From positions 1 through 12,010 of the forward strand of contig DASVEG010000176.1 in NCBI GenBank assembly GCA_036380695.1: DNA of 12,010 bases, in the 5' to 3' direction. The notes under the pieces were generated by a model. It worked only from the letters and a program-made list of their open reading frames with translations. It searched no databases and was not told where the DNA came from. Made by a program: the position numbers and the translations under genes. The stretch comes from DASVEG01 sp036380695. GTDB taxonomy: Bacteria > Actinomycetota > Acidimicrobiia > Acidimicrobiales > CADCTF01. Shown piece after piece: positions 1-6,500 of this stretch (the stretch's first letter is position 1; each line of letters starts with the position of its first letter).

Positions 1-478
1 CGACCACTGACACCAGCGAGACCTGTGTCAGCACCTGCCGCAGTTCCTTGATGCCCATGTCGAGCTCGTCGGCGAGCTCCTCCTCCGTGGGCGTCCGGCG
101 CAGCTTGACCTCCAGCGCGGTCAACGCCTTTTCGACGTCACGCGCCTTTGAGCGCACGGACCGTGGAATCCAGTCGATCGAGCGCAGCTCGTCGATGATC
201 GCGCCCTTGATGCGGGCGATCGCGTACGTCTCGAACTTGATGTTGCGCGCCGGGTCGAACTTCTCGATCGCGTCGATCAACCCGAAAACACCGTAGGAAA
301 CGAGGTCGGCCTGCTCGATGTTCTGCGGCAAACCGACCGACACGCGGCCGGCGACGTACTTCACGAGCGGCGAGTAGTGGACGATCAGCCTGTCGCGTGC
401 CTCTCTCGTCGCCGCGGCCTTGTACTCGGCCCAGAGCTGCTCGATCGCGCTCGCGTCGTCCTGGTCCACAACGACCAC
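1..478 (-). CDS. whiG: RNA polymerase sigma factor, FliA/WhiG family (3' end cut by window edge)
   Basis: This is the N-terminal 159 residues of an alternative sigma-70 factor, which would direct RNA polymerase to a special promoter set (motility or sporulation genes in known relatives). Region 2 is nearly complete: LIVHYSPLVKYVAGRV (about 31-46), ADLVSYGVFGLIDAIEKF (57-74), KFETYAIARIKGAIIDELR (81-99) and DWIPRSVRSKAR (102-113). Region 3 begins at TPTEEELADELDM (129-141) and the window ends soon after. There is no ATG. The reading frame is open only back to the dprA stop at 503, so the start is GTG at 478 or GTG at 469; neither has a good Shine-Dalgarno. It lies 24 bp downstream of dprA on the same strand, and in Streptomyces whiG is also near dprA and rpsB. 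Family is certain. Assignment to WhiG rather than FliA rests on locus and is less sure. Target genes cannot be read from this window. Confidence 0.9.
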   Translation of the reverse strand, partial: MVVVDQDDASAIEQLWAEYKAAATREARDRLIVHYSPLVKYVAGRVSVGLPQNIEQADLVSYGVFGLIDAIEKFDPARNIKFETYAIARIKGAIIDELRSIDWIPRSVRSKARDVEKALTALEVKLRRTPTEEELADELDMGIKELRQVLTQVSLVSVV

Positions 479-480
479 GC

Positions 481-486
481 AGTCTA
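481..486 (-). promoter_or_regulatory. Possible -10 element for the sigma factor gene
   Basis: TAGACT fits the actinobacterial TANNNT -10 pattern and lies in the short gap between dprA and the sigma gene. A start site 6-8 bases downstream would fall between the two candidate GTG starts, which would favour the second GTG (469). No convincing -35 is seen, so this is a weak call. Confidence 0.25.
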
Positions 487-502
487 GACGCCGGTCCTGG
501 TG

Positions 503-1699
503 TCATCGGTCGACCGCGCAACGTTCCCACCAGCCGCCGGAACGGCGGACGAGCCCGGACAGCTCGAGCCTCGTCAGGGCAGCGGCGACCGCGCCGAGGC
601 TCAACGCTGTTCGTTCGAGCACCGTCTCGGTTGCCGTCGGCGTCCAGTCGACCGCGGCGAGCACGGCGCGGGCAACGTCGTCGAGGGCCGCTTCCCGCTC
701 GGTCGCGATCTCTGCCGAAGGCGCGCGCTGCGCCCCGTCGGCGGTCGGTCGCGCCACGAGCGACAGCGCGACGAGCACGTCGTCGGCATCGAGCACGGGG
801 GCAACGCCTTCGGCGAGCAGCCGGTTCGTGCCGGCCGACGACGGGCTGCGCACCGACCCGGGCACAGCCATCACCGGCACGCCCCGGTCGGCCGCGGCCT
901 GCACCGTGTGCATCGAGCCGCCCGCGGCATGGGACTCGACCACCACCACGACGTCGGCTAGCCCGGCGATGATCCGGTTGCGGAGGGGAAAGCGCCAGGG
1001 ATCGGCCGGCGCGCCGAGCGGTGCCTCCGTCACCACCGCGCCCGCGGCGAGTACGCGATGCCAAAGGCGCCTGTGGCGCCGCGGGTAGATGACGTCGAGG
1101 CCGCTGCCGACGACCGCGACAGGCGGCACGGACGCCTCGTCGTGCGGCCCCGCTGCATCCGACGCGAGCGCACCCTCGTGGGCGGCGCCGTCGATACCGA
1201 GCGCGAGACCCGACACGACCACCACGCCCGCGGCGGTGAGGTCGCGACCGAGCTGCCTAGCGACGTCGGCGCCGTAGTGCGTGCACCGCCTGGTGCCGAC
1301 GAGCGCGACCTTTGGAGACCGATCGAGCGCGTCGGCACGCATCCCAGCGACGAACAGGACCGCCGGCGGATCGGGGTCGTCAGCGAGCGCCGCCGGATAG
1401 CCGTCGCGACCGAGGACGGCGACCACTGCCCGTTCGTGTTCGAGCCTCGCTCGCAATCGGGCGAGGTCGACGCGCCGGGCAACGTCGGCCCATGAGGTCG
1501 CGAGCCGTGCCGCCTGCGCCCGCCCGCCGACCGCAGCTTCCACACCGGGCCGCGAGAGGGCGCGCCCTGCAGCGACCTCGCGCCACACGTCGGCCAACGG
1601 GTCGCTCGTGTGGACGAGCGCGCGGAGCCGTGCCGGACCGCAGCCGGGCAACGCCGCCAGCGCCGCGGCGTGGAGCTGGTCTTCGTCGGTGCCCGTCAC
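503..1699 (-). CDS. dprA: DNA-processing protein DprA
   Basis: DprA binds incoming single-stranded DNA in the cytoplasm and loads RecA during transformation; in non-competent bacteria it has a minor recombination role. The product is 398 residues. An N-terminal HhH-like segment (LPGCGPARLRAL, 17-28) is followed by YPAALADDPDPPAVLFVAG (101-119) and the Rossmann-type core: VALVGTRRCTHYGADVA (131-147), VVSGLALGIDGAAHEGAL (161-178), GSGLDVIYPRRH (198-209), FPLRNRIIAGLADVVVVVES (237-256) and AVPGSV (278-283). Residues 351-394 fit the small C-terminal winged-helix domain. The usual GSR and SGS(L)xT motifs are here GTR and GGSMHT. The start is GTG at 1699, which overlaps the comM stop as GTGA, so translation is probably coupled. 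The frame stays open far upstream through comM, but that part is not DprA-like. Confidence 0.95.
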   Translation of the reverse strand: MTGTDEDQLHAAALAALPGCGPARLRALVHTSDPLADVWREVAAGRALSRPGVEAAVGGRAQAARLATSWADVARRVDLARLRARLEHERAVVAVLGRDGYPAALADDPDPPAVLFVAGMRADALDRSPKVALVGTRRCTHYGADVARQLGRDLTAAGVVVVSGLALGIDGAAHEGALASDAAGPHDEASVPPVAVVGSGLDVIYPRRHRRLWHRVLAAGAVVTEAPLGAPADPWRFPLRNRIIAGLADVVVVVESHAAGGSMHTVQAAADRGVPVMAVPGSVRSPSSAGTNRLLAEGVAPVLDADDVLVALSLVARPTADGAQRAPSAEIATEREAALDDVARAVLAAVDWTPTATETVLERTALSLGAVAAALTRLELSGLVRRSGGWWERCAVDR

Positions 1700-3222
1700 G
1701 CCGCCACCCCCTGCAGCGCGGCGAGCTCCATCCGCAACTCGAGCGCGGTGCACACGTGCTCGTCGGTGACGGGGTCGGAGCCTTCGAGATCGGCCACCGT
1801 GCGGGCGACGCGCTCGACGCGATGGAGCCCGCGCGCGGTGAGCGCTCCGACCCGCAGCTTGTGCTCGAGGATGCGCGTTGCCGCGTGGGTGAGGTTGGCG
1901 AACCGTTCGAGGTCGCGGCCGGACAGCTCGGCGTTGGCGCGCACGCCACGCTCTGCCGCCATTGCCCTCGCCGCGACGACGCGGCTCGCCACCACGTCGG
2001 ACGACTCGCCGGGAGCGCCAGCGACGAGGTGGGCGGCGTCGGGTCGCTGCACGACGATGCGCAGGTCGAAGCGGTCGAGGAGCGGGCCGGACAAGCGGCG
2101 CAGGTAGCGCGCGCGGTCTGCATCGGAGCAACGACACGCGCCGGTGTATCCGCCCTCGCCGCACGGGCAAGGGTTCATCGCCGCGACGAGGAGCACCCTC
2201 GCCGGGAACTGCACCGTCGCCTTGGCGCGAGCGACGCGGATGACGCCCTCCTCCAGCGGTTGGCGCAATGCCTCCAGCACTGCGGGCGGCATCTCCCCCA
2301 GCTCGTCGAGGAAGAGCACGCCGTTGGTGGCGCAGCTGACTTCGCCAGGGCGCATCGTGCCGCTGCCACCACCGACGAGCGAGACGACGGACGCGGTGTG
2401 GTGGGGGGCGCGGAACGGCGGGCGGTCGACCAAGCGCTCGTGCGGGAGTGCGAGCCCCGCCGCGGAGTGGACGCGGGTGGTCTCGAGCGCCTCCCGCCGG
2501 CCGAGCGGTGGGAGCAGGCTCGGCAACCGCTTGGCCAGCATCGTCTTGCCCGACCCCGGCGGGCCGATGAGGAGGAGGTGGTGACCACCTGCCGCTGCGA
2601 CCTCGAGCGCCCATCGACCGACGCGTTGCCCCCGCACGTCGGCCAGGTCGGGCAGCGGGCGCATTGTCGGCGGCGAGAGGCCACCGTCGGCAACCTGGTC
2701 GTCCGCCGTCGGCCACGGCTCGTCGCCGCGCAAGGCGGACAGGAGCTGGTGCAGGGTCGAGGCGCCACGCACGACGTGTCTGCCGACGAGCTCGGCCTCG
2801 CGCACCGCTGCGAGCGGTACAGCGACGGTGGACGCGCGAAGGGCGTCGACCATCGGCACCATGCCGGGCACCGGGCGCAGCGAGCCGTCGAGGCCGAGCT
2901 CGCCGAGGAACGCGTGGTCGGCGACCAGCTCGCGGTCGAGGACGCCGCCCGCGACGAGGAGGCCGACGGCAATCGCGAGGTCGAGGCCGCTGCCGCCTTT
3001 GCGGAGACCGGACGGCGCGAGGTTGACGGTCACCCGCTTCAACGGCCACGGCAGCCCCGAGGAGAGGAGGGCGGCCCGGACGCGATCGCGCGCTTCGCGG
3101 CAAGACGTGTCGGGCAGGCCGACGACGGTGAACCCCGGGAGGCCCGGCGACACGTGGACCTCGACGGACACCGGGCGGCCGTCGACACCGAGCAACGTTG
3201 CGGAAGGAATGGTGGCGAGCAC
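1696..3222 (-). CDS. comM: ComM/YifB family AAA+ ATPase (magnesium chelatase-like)
   Basis: ComM is a hexameric helicase that promotes branch migration when transformed DNA is integrated; it resembles Mg-chelatase subunit ChlI but is not one. The product is 508 residues, the usual family length. The N-terminal domain has the signature GLPDTSCREARDRVRAAL near 35-52. The AAA+ module carries Walker A GPPGSGKT (220-227), RAPHHTAS (271-278), Walker B GVLFLDELGE (301-310) and SGPLLDRFDLR (378-388). A zinc-type cysteine set is present: NPCPCG (350-355) plus Cys363 and Cys365. The C-terminal Mg_chelatase_C region ends at 508. I chose GTG at 3222 because LATIPSATLLG then sits at the family's normal N-terminus and GAGGAG lies 6 bases upstream; an earlier GTG at 3270 would add 16 unlike residues. 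It overlaps dprA by 4 bp. Confidence 0.96.
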   Translation of the reverse strand: MLATIPSATLLGVDGRPVSVEVHVSPGLPGFTVVGLPDTSCREARDRVRAALLSSGLPWPLKRVTVNLAPSGLRKGGSGLDLAIAVGLLVAGGVLDRELVADHAFLGELGLDGSLRPVPGMVPMVDALRASTVAVPLAAVREAELVGRHVVRGASTLHQLLSALRGDEPWPTADDQVADGGLSPPTMRPLPDLADVRGQRVGRWALEVAAAGGHHLLLIGPPGSGKTMLAKRLPSLLPPLGRREALETTRVHSAAGLALPHERLVDRPPFRAPHHTASVVSLVGGGSGTMRPGEVSCATNGVLFLDELGEMPPAVLEALRQPLEEGVIRVARAKATVQFPARVLLVAAMNPCPCGEGGYTGACRCSDADRARYLRRLSGPLLDRFDLRIVVQRPDAAHLVAGAPGESSDVVASRVVAARAMAAERGVRANAELSGRDLERFANLTHAATRILEHKLRVGALTARGLHRVERVARTVADLEGSDPVTDEHVCTALELRMELAALQGVAA

Positions 3223-3228
3223 GAGCGG

Positions 3229-3234
3229 CTCCTC
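3229..3234 (-). promoter_or_regulatory. Ribosome binding site deciding the comM start
   Basis: GAGGAG on the minus strand lies 6 bases before GTG 3222. It supports this start over the in-frame GTG at 3270. Confidence 0.75.
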
Positions 3235-3298
3235 AGGTGTGGCAGTGAGGAGAGCCGTGCGGGCGGCCACTCGAGAGTGCTGCGGTGCTGCTGTCGAG

Positions 3299-3304
3299 AA
3301 TCTA
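3299..3304 (-). promoter_or_regulatory. Possible comM -10 element
   Basis: TAGATT (TANNNT type) lies about 75 bases upstream of the comM start and 45 bases downstream of the palindrome at 3348-3398. No recognisable -35 is present at 16-18 bases. comM needs its own promoter if the hairpin at 3447-3465 stops transcription from upstream, which is the main argument for a promoter here. Confidence 0.25.
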
Positions 3305-3347
3305 CGTCACGGGTGAGACAGGGCGTCGGCCGGCGACCGACAGAACG

Positions 3348-3398
3348 TCGCTTGTGGCCACGAAGTGGGCCAGGACCCCACTTTGTGGCCAAAAGCGA
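3348..3398. repeat. 51-bp near-perfect palindrome upstream of comM
   Basis: The arms 3348-3369 and 3377-3398 (22 bases each) are complementary except for one mismatch (3354/3392) and one G-T pair (3362/3384). The loop is CCAGGAC (3370-3376). The inner 15-base arms are TGGCCACGAAGTGGG and CCCACTTTGTGGCCA. It lies 126 bp before the comM start and 70 bp after the enoyl-CoA hydratase-family gene. It could be a backup terminator, an operator for a dimeric regulator, or one copy of a dispersed palindromic repeat; sequence alone does not decide. Confidence 0.85.
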
Positions 3399-3446
3399 GC
3401 GGGGCGCGGGCGGCCGGGGGCGGCGCGCGGGCGAGGCGGTGGAGGC

Positions 3447-3465
3447 CCGCCCTCGCTGAGGGCGG
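3447..3465 (-). terminator. Hairpin just after the enoyl-CoA hydratase-family gene
   Basis: The arms CCGCCCTC (3447-3454) and GAGGGCGG (3458-3465) form an 8-bp all-paired stem with a 3-base loop, starting 3 bases after the stop codon of the minus-strand gene. There is no U-tract, which is common for actinobacterial terminators. The remaining sequence of the 3223-3468 gap holds only the palindrome and promoter candidate listed separately. Confidence 0.6.
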
Positions 3466-3468
3466 CGG

Positions 3469-4248
3469 TTAGCGGCCCTGGAAGGTCGGGGGGCGCTTCT
3501 GGAGGAAGGCGGCGACGGCTTCCTGGAAGTCCTGGGTGCCGAAGTTGACGGTCTGGGCCCTTGCCTCGTCCTCGAGGGCCTGGTCCATCGACACCATCAT
3601 CGAGTTGTTCAACATCGTCTTGGTCATCGACAGCGCGAGGGGCGGCCCCGCGGCCAGGCGGCCCGCCCACTCGTCGACCACCTTGTCGAGCTCACCGGCA
3701 GGCACGACCCGGTTGACGACCCCGAACCGCTCGGCCTCCGCCGCGGAGATCACGTCGGCGAAGAAGGCCAGCTCCTTCGCCTTGTGCAGGCCGATGAGGC
3801 GGGGCAGCAACCACGACCCCCCGAAGTCGAGCGACAGGCCCCGCTGGCTGAAGATCTCCGAGAAGCGAGCGTCCTCCGACGCGATCACCAGGTCGCAACC
3901 GAGCGCCATGTTGCAACCGGCGCCCGCGGCGACGCCTCCCACCTTGGCGATGGTCGGCTTGGGCAACCGATGCAACGCCAGTGCGGTCGCGCCGATGCGA
4001 CGCATGCGCGCCAGCCCGTTCTCCGCCAGCTCCGACGGGTCGGACAGGTCGGCCCCCGAGCAGAAGGCACCGCCTGCCCCGGTGATCACGAGCACGCGAT
4101 CGTCCGCCGACCCGGCGACCTCCTCGAACACGGCTCGCAGCTCCGCCCACATGACGCGATTGGCGGCGTTCTTCTTCTCGGGCCGGTTCAGCGTCAACGT
4201 CACGACCCCGTCCGCACGATCGACGAGCACCGTCTCGAGCTCAGACAT
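3469..4248 (-). CDS. Enoyl-CoA hydratase/isomerase (crotonase) family protein
   Basis: This is a cytoplasmic acyl-CoA enzyme of 259 residues, the normal family size. The two oxyanion-hole segments are present: GAFCSGADL (60-68) and GVAAGAGCNMALGCD (105-119). LVIASEDARF (120-129) and the SAAEAERFGVVNRVV helix region (168-182) also match the family. The two catalytic glutamates of rat mitochondrial enoyl-CoA hydratase (Glu144, Glu164) align with Asn113 and Phe133, so simple hydration is doubtful. Asp141 in GLSLDFGGSW sits where PaaG-type isomerases keep a catalytic Asp, which suggests a double-bond isomerase or related reaction. The substrate is unknown. The start is ATG 4248; no Shine-Dalgarno is seen, but a TANNNT box lies 6 bases upstream (leaderless type). 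It is divergent from the small membrane protein gene, 27 bp away. Confidence 0.9.
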   Translation of the reverse strand: MSELETVLVDRADGVVTLTLNRPEKKNAANRVMWAELRAVFEEVAGSADDRVLVITGAGGAFCSGADLSDPSELAENGLARMRRIGATALALHRLPKPTIAKVGGVAAGAGCNMALGCDLVIASEDARFSEIFSQRGLSLDFGGSWLLPRLIGLHKAKELAFFADVISAAEAERFGVVNRVVPAGELDKVVDEWAGRLAAGPPLALSMTKTMLNNSMMVSMDQALEDEARAQTVNFGTQDFQEAVAAFLQKRPPTFQGR

Positions 4249-4254
4249 GCGGCG

Positions 4255-4260
4255 ACACTA
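4255..4260 (-). promoter_or_regulatory. Candidate leaderless -10 box for the crotonase-family gene
   Basis: TAGTGT matches TANNNT and is separated from ATG 4248 by exactly 6 bases, so transcription would begin at or next to the start codon. No Shine-Dalgarno is present. The same spacing is seen at two other genes in the window. Confidence 0.5.
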
Positions 4261-4275
4261 GGGAAGAATCACGGC

Positions 4276-4389
4276 GTGGGCTTCAACCCGTTCCGCCAGC
4301 AGAAACGCCGCGCGTCCGACTACCTGCTGGTGGCCGCCGCGTTCGTCGTCGTTGCCGTCCTCGTCGTGTGGGCGGCCCTGCCCCGGTAG
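4276..4389 (+). CDS. Small single-pass membrane protein, 37 residues
   Basis: The predicted protein has a short basic N-terminal part (VGFNPFRQQKRRASDY) followed by one hydrophobic helix (LLVAAAFVVVAVLVVW, about 17-32) and the tail AALPR. The charge pattern suggests an N-in, C-out membrane anchor with almost nothing outside. The start is GTG 4276, with AGGGAAG at 4260-4266 as a plausible ribosome binding site 9 bases upstream. It runs 17 bp ahead of the rhodanese gene on the same strand and is divergent from the crotonase-family gene. The GFNPFR...RRxSDY opening feels like a conserved actinobacterial small protein, but I cannot confirm this without a search. No function is known to me. Against chance: a composed N-basic/TM layout, a ribosome binding site, and an exact fit between two genes. 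Confidence 0.65.
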   Translation: MGFNPFRQQKRRASDYLLVAAAFVVVAVLVVWAALPR

Positions 4390-4394
4390 TCCCT

Positions 4395-4400
4395 TAGGCT
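4395..4400 (+). promoter_or_regulatory. Candidate leaderless -10 box for the rhodanese gene
   Basis: TAGGCT (TANNNT) is 6 bases before ATG 4407, and no Shine-Dalgarno lies between. It would give the rhodanese gene its own leaderless transcript, independent of the small membrane protein gene that ends at 4389. Confidence 0.5.
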
Positions 4401-4406
4401 CCCTGC

Positions 4407-4760
4407 ATGGGCGAGGTGGTCGACGGCGTGGAGCAGGTCGGGCCGACCGAGGCGGACACGTTGCTGCAGCGGGGTGCCTTCCTTCTCGACGTCCGCGAGC
4501 CGGACGAGTGGACCGCTGGCCACGCGCCGGGCGCCACCCACATCCCGCTCGCGAGCCTGGCCGCCCAGCACGCCGGCGTGCTACCGCGGGACACCAAGAT
4601 CGTCGCGGTGTGTCGCGTCGGTGGCCGGTCGCAGCGGGCTGCGCAGGCGCTGCAACGGTGGGGTTACGACGCCGTGAACCTGAACGGCGGCATGCAGGCG
4701 TGGGCGGGATCGGCACGGCCCGTCGTGACCGACGACGGCGCGCCCGGCCAGGTCATCTGA
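4407..4760 (+). CDS. Single-domain rhodanese (sulfurtransferase)
   Basis: The protein has 117 residues and one rhodanese domain. Such proteins carry a persulfide on the active-site cysteine and pass sulfane sulfur to acceptors such as thiols or cyanide. Visible motifs are LLDVREPDEWTAGHAPGATHIPL (26-48), the active-site loop CRVGGRS with Cys69, the helix QRAAQALQRWGYDAVNLNGG (76-95) and the closing MQAW (96-99). No signal peptide is seen, so it is probably cytoplasmic. The start is ATG 4407, behind a TANNNT box. It is one of only two plus-strand genes here. Its 3' end overlaps the 3' end of the convergent PLP enzyme gene by 8 bp. The neighbouring transsulfuration-type enzyme makes a role in cysteine or H2S-linked sulfur handling possible, but that is inference. 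Confidence 0.93.
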   Translation: MGEVVDGVEQVGPTEADTLLQRGAFLLDVREPDEWTAGHAPGATHIPLASLAAQHAGVLPRDTKIVAVCRVGGRSQRAAQALQRWGYDAVNLNGGMQAWAGSARPVVTDDGAPGQVI

Positions 4761-5847
4761 CGCCCGCGGCCACCGCCACCTCGTCGAGCGCGCGCGCCAG
4801 ATCGCGCCACACGTCGTCGGGGTGCTCGAGGCCGACCGACACGCGCACGAGGTTCGCGGGCACTCCGGCGACCGCGTCCCAGTGGTACTGCGCACGGCGC
4901 TCGACCAACGTCTCGACGCCGCCCAGGCTCGTGGCGTTGACCGCGAGCTGCACCGATGCGCACAACCGGTCGGCACCAGGGCCACCGCCACGCACCAGGA
5001 TCGAGAGCATCGTGCCGAACCCCGGGTAGAGGACGCCCTCGACGGCGGGATGCCCCCGCAGCCGCTCGACGAGGATGGCCGCCGTCGCCGACGCCCGTTC
5101 GAACCGCACCGCCAGGGTGCGGATCCCGCGAAGCGCGAGGAACACCTCCATCGGCCCGGGGATGGCGCCGTGCTCGCTCCTCACCTGCCGCAGCTCGGAC
5201 GCCAGCGACTCGTCTCGAGCGACGGCCACGCCGAGCACGACGTCGGAGTGACCGGACAGCAACTTCGTCGCCGAGTGCACGACCACGTCGGCGCCGATCG
5301 ACAACGGTCGCTGCAGCAGCGGCGTCGCGAACGTGTTGTCGACGACGTACAGGCGCGCGGTGGCGGCGCGCAGCGCGTGCAGGTCGGCGACCTCCATCAT
5401 CGGGTTCGTCGGCGACTCGACCCACAGCACGTCGGCACCGTCGGCCGCGCCGACGACGGTGGACGTGTCAGTGACGTCGACGAGGCGGGTCGACAGCCGC
5501 CCCCGCTGTTCGAGGTCGGCGAGCAACCGCCTGGTGCCGCTGTACGCGCCGTTCGCGGCGACGACATTGCCGCCGACGGGGACGAGCTCGAGCACGGCCC
5601 GCACCGCGGCGAGGCCCGACGGGAAGACGACGGCCGCGCCGCCCTCCAACCCCCCGACGACCTCCTCGAACGCCTCCCACCCCGGGTTGCCCTCGCGTCC
5701 GTACGAGAAGCGGCCGCCGCCGCGGAACGTGGAGGACAACACGACGGGCACGTTCACGGGATCGCCCGGCAGGTGTTCGCCTCGGCCCAACGTGACGGCG
5801 AGCGTCGACAGGTCGGCGCCGTCGCCCGAACCAGCAGCCTCCACCAC
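4753..5847 (-). CDS. Cys/Met metabolism PLP-dependent enzyme (cystathionine gamma-synthase/lyase type)
   Basis: This is a fold-type I PLP enzyme of the transsulfuration family, 364 residues, slightly shorter than the usual 380-400. Key residues seen: Tyr49 and Arg51 in FSYGREGNP (phosphate contact from the neighbouring subunit), GAYSGTRRLL with Tyr102 over the cofactor ring, ESPTNPMMEV (144-153), Asp170 in VVDNTFATPLLQ, the Schiff-base Lys195 in HSATKLLSGHSD, SLGGVETL (307-314) and VRVSVGLEHPDD (334-345). It could be a cystathionine gamma-synthase, a beta- or gamma-lyase, or a homoserine-ester sulfhydrylase; the subfamily cannot be set by eye. The start GTG 5847 directly abuts the yraN stop (TAG then GTG), so translation is likely coupled and the gene rides on the upstream transcript. 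It converges on the rhodanese gene. Confidence 0.93.
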   Translation of the reverse strand: MVEAAGSGDGADLSTLAVTLGRGEHLPGDPVNVPVVLSSTFRGGGRFSYGREGNPGWEAFEEVVGGLEGGAAVVFPSGLAAVRAVLELVPVGGNVVAANGAYSGTRRLLADLEQRGRLSTRLVDVTDTSTVVGAADGADVLWVESPTNPMMEVADLHALRAATARLYVVDNTFATPLLQRPLSIGADVVVHSATKLLSGHSDVVLGVAVARDESLASELRQVRSEHGAIPGPMEVFLALRGIRTLAVRFERASATAAILVERLRGHPAVEGVLYPGFGTMLSILVRGGGPGADRLCASVQLAVNATSLGGVETLVERRAQYHWDAVAGVPANLVRVSVGLEHPDDVWRDLARALDEVAVAAGVR

Positions 5848-6198
5848 CTAGAACGCGCCCTCGACAACCTCGATGTCGCCGGCGAGCACCGACGCGACGT
5901 CGAAGCGCACCTCGCGGCACCGCACCGCCGCGCCTCGCTCACGGAGGAAACGCGCCGCCAGACGCCGGATCCGCGCCTGCTTGTCGCGGCCCACCGCCTC
6001 GACCGGCGCGCCGAACGCCACCGACGAGCGCGACTTCACCTCGCAGAAGACCGCGACGCCGCCGCCGACGGCCACGATGTCGAGCTCGCCCTCGCGGCAC
6101 CGCCAGTTCCGCGCCACGACCTGGAATCCGCGGTTGACGTACCAATCCGCGACGGCGGCTTCCCCCGAGTCGCCGAGCGCCCTCGCCGCCGAGGCCAC
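5848..6198 (-). CDS. yraN: YraN/UPF0102 family protein, predicted nuclease fold
   Basis: The product is 116 residues, the normal size for this widespread family. It has a predicted restriction-endonuclease-like (PD-(D/E)XK) fold, but its activity is not well established. Visible core: ALGDSGEAAVADWYVNRGF (7-25), ARNWRCREGELDIVAV (29-44) and FCEVKSRS (51-58), giving the putative catalytic set Asp40, Glu53 and Lys55. The start GTG 6198 is set by AAGGAG (6207-6212), 8 bases upstream inside the end of the DUF2469 gene; an upstream extension of the frame to 6303 is a shadow of that gene. Only 2 bp separate it from the DUF2469 stop, and its stop abuts the PLP enzyme start. In Streptomyces and Mycobacterium yraN is close to comM and dprA; here a four-gene block separates them. 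Confidence 0.93.
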   Translation of the reverse strand: MASAARALGDSGEAAVADWYVNRGFQVVARNWRCREGELDIVAVGGGVAVFCEVKSRSSVAFGAPVEAVGRDKQARIRRLAARFLRERGAAVRCREVRFDVASVLAGDIEVVEGAF

Positions 6199-6200
6199 GC

Positions 6201-6494
6201 CTACAGCTCCTTCTCGGGGAGCTCCTCGATGTTGACGTCCTTGAACGTGACCACGGTGACGTTCGTGACGAAGCGCGCCGGGCGGTACATGTCCCACACC
6301 CACGCGTCCTTGAGCTGCAAGCGGAAGAACTGGCGACCGTTGTCGGTAGCCGGCTCCATGTTGACCTCGTTGGCCAGGTAGAAGCGCCGCTCCGTCTCCA
6401 CGACGTAGCGGAACATCGGGAGAACGGCCTTGTACTCCTGGTAGAGCTGCAGCTCGATCTCGGTCTCGTACCGCTCGAGGTCTTCGGCGCTCAT
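6201..6494 (-). CDS. DUF2469 family conserved actinobacterial protein
   Basis: This 97-residue protein belongs to a family found almost only in Actinobacteria (relatives of Rv2901c and SCO5601); its function is unknown. The sequence shows the family's conserved blocks: SAEDLERYETEIELQLYQEY (2-21), VVETERRFYLANEV (31-44), LKDAWVWDMYRPARFV (61-76) and VVTFKDVNIEEL (80-91). It is acidic, rich in aromatics, and has no membrane segment or signal peptide. The start is ATG 6494, with a TANNNT box 6 bases upstream and no Shine-Dalgarno, so it probably has its own leaderless promoter as well as any read-through from lepB. It is followed 2 bp later by yraN. In Mycobacterium rnhB lies between lepB and this gene; here only 54 bp separate them. 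Confidence 0.95.
   Translation of the reverse strand: MSAEDLERYETEIELQLYQEYKAVLPMFRYVVETERRFYLANEVNMEPATDNGRQFFRLQLKDAWVWDMYRPARFVTNVTVVTFKDVNIEELPEKEL
6207..6212 (-). promoter_or_regulatory. Ribosome binding site deciding the yraN start
   Basis: AAGGAG lies 8 bases before GTG 6198, within the last codons of the DUF2469 gene. Confidence 0.75.
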
Positions 6495-6500
6495 GGCTGC

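Noticed and set aside
503..3103. A single 866-codon minus-strand frame that includes dprA at its end
   Set aside because: Only the part from GTG 1699 onward looks like a protein family. The upstream part is an Arg/Pro/Ala-rich shadow of comM, which is the clear gene in another frame.
3223..3270. Longer comM start at GTG 3270
   Set aside because: The 16 added residues do not match the family N-terminus, and GAGGAG is placed correctly for GTG 3222.
1312..3459. A 715-codon plus-strand open frame opposite comM and dprA
   Set aside because: Composition is dominated by Arg, Ala, Gly and His with no motif. It is the usual high-GC antisense shadow of two well-supported genes.
4264..4269. Leaderless -10 box for the 37-residue protein gene
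   Set aside because: AAGAAT at the right distance lacks the first T of TANNNT, and an AGGGAAG ribosome-binding-like site is present, so a normal leader is at least as likely.
4822..6381. A 519-codon plus-strand open frame opposite the PLP enzyme and yraN
   Set aside because: The opposite strand has catalytic motifs of two families, while this frame shows only low-complexity Arg/His/Asp-rich sequence.
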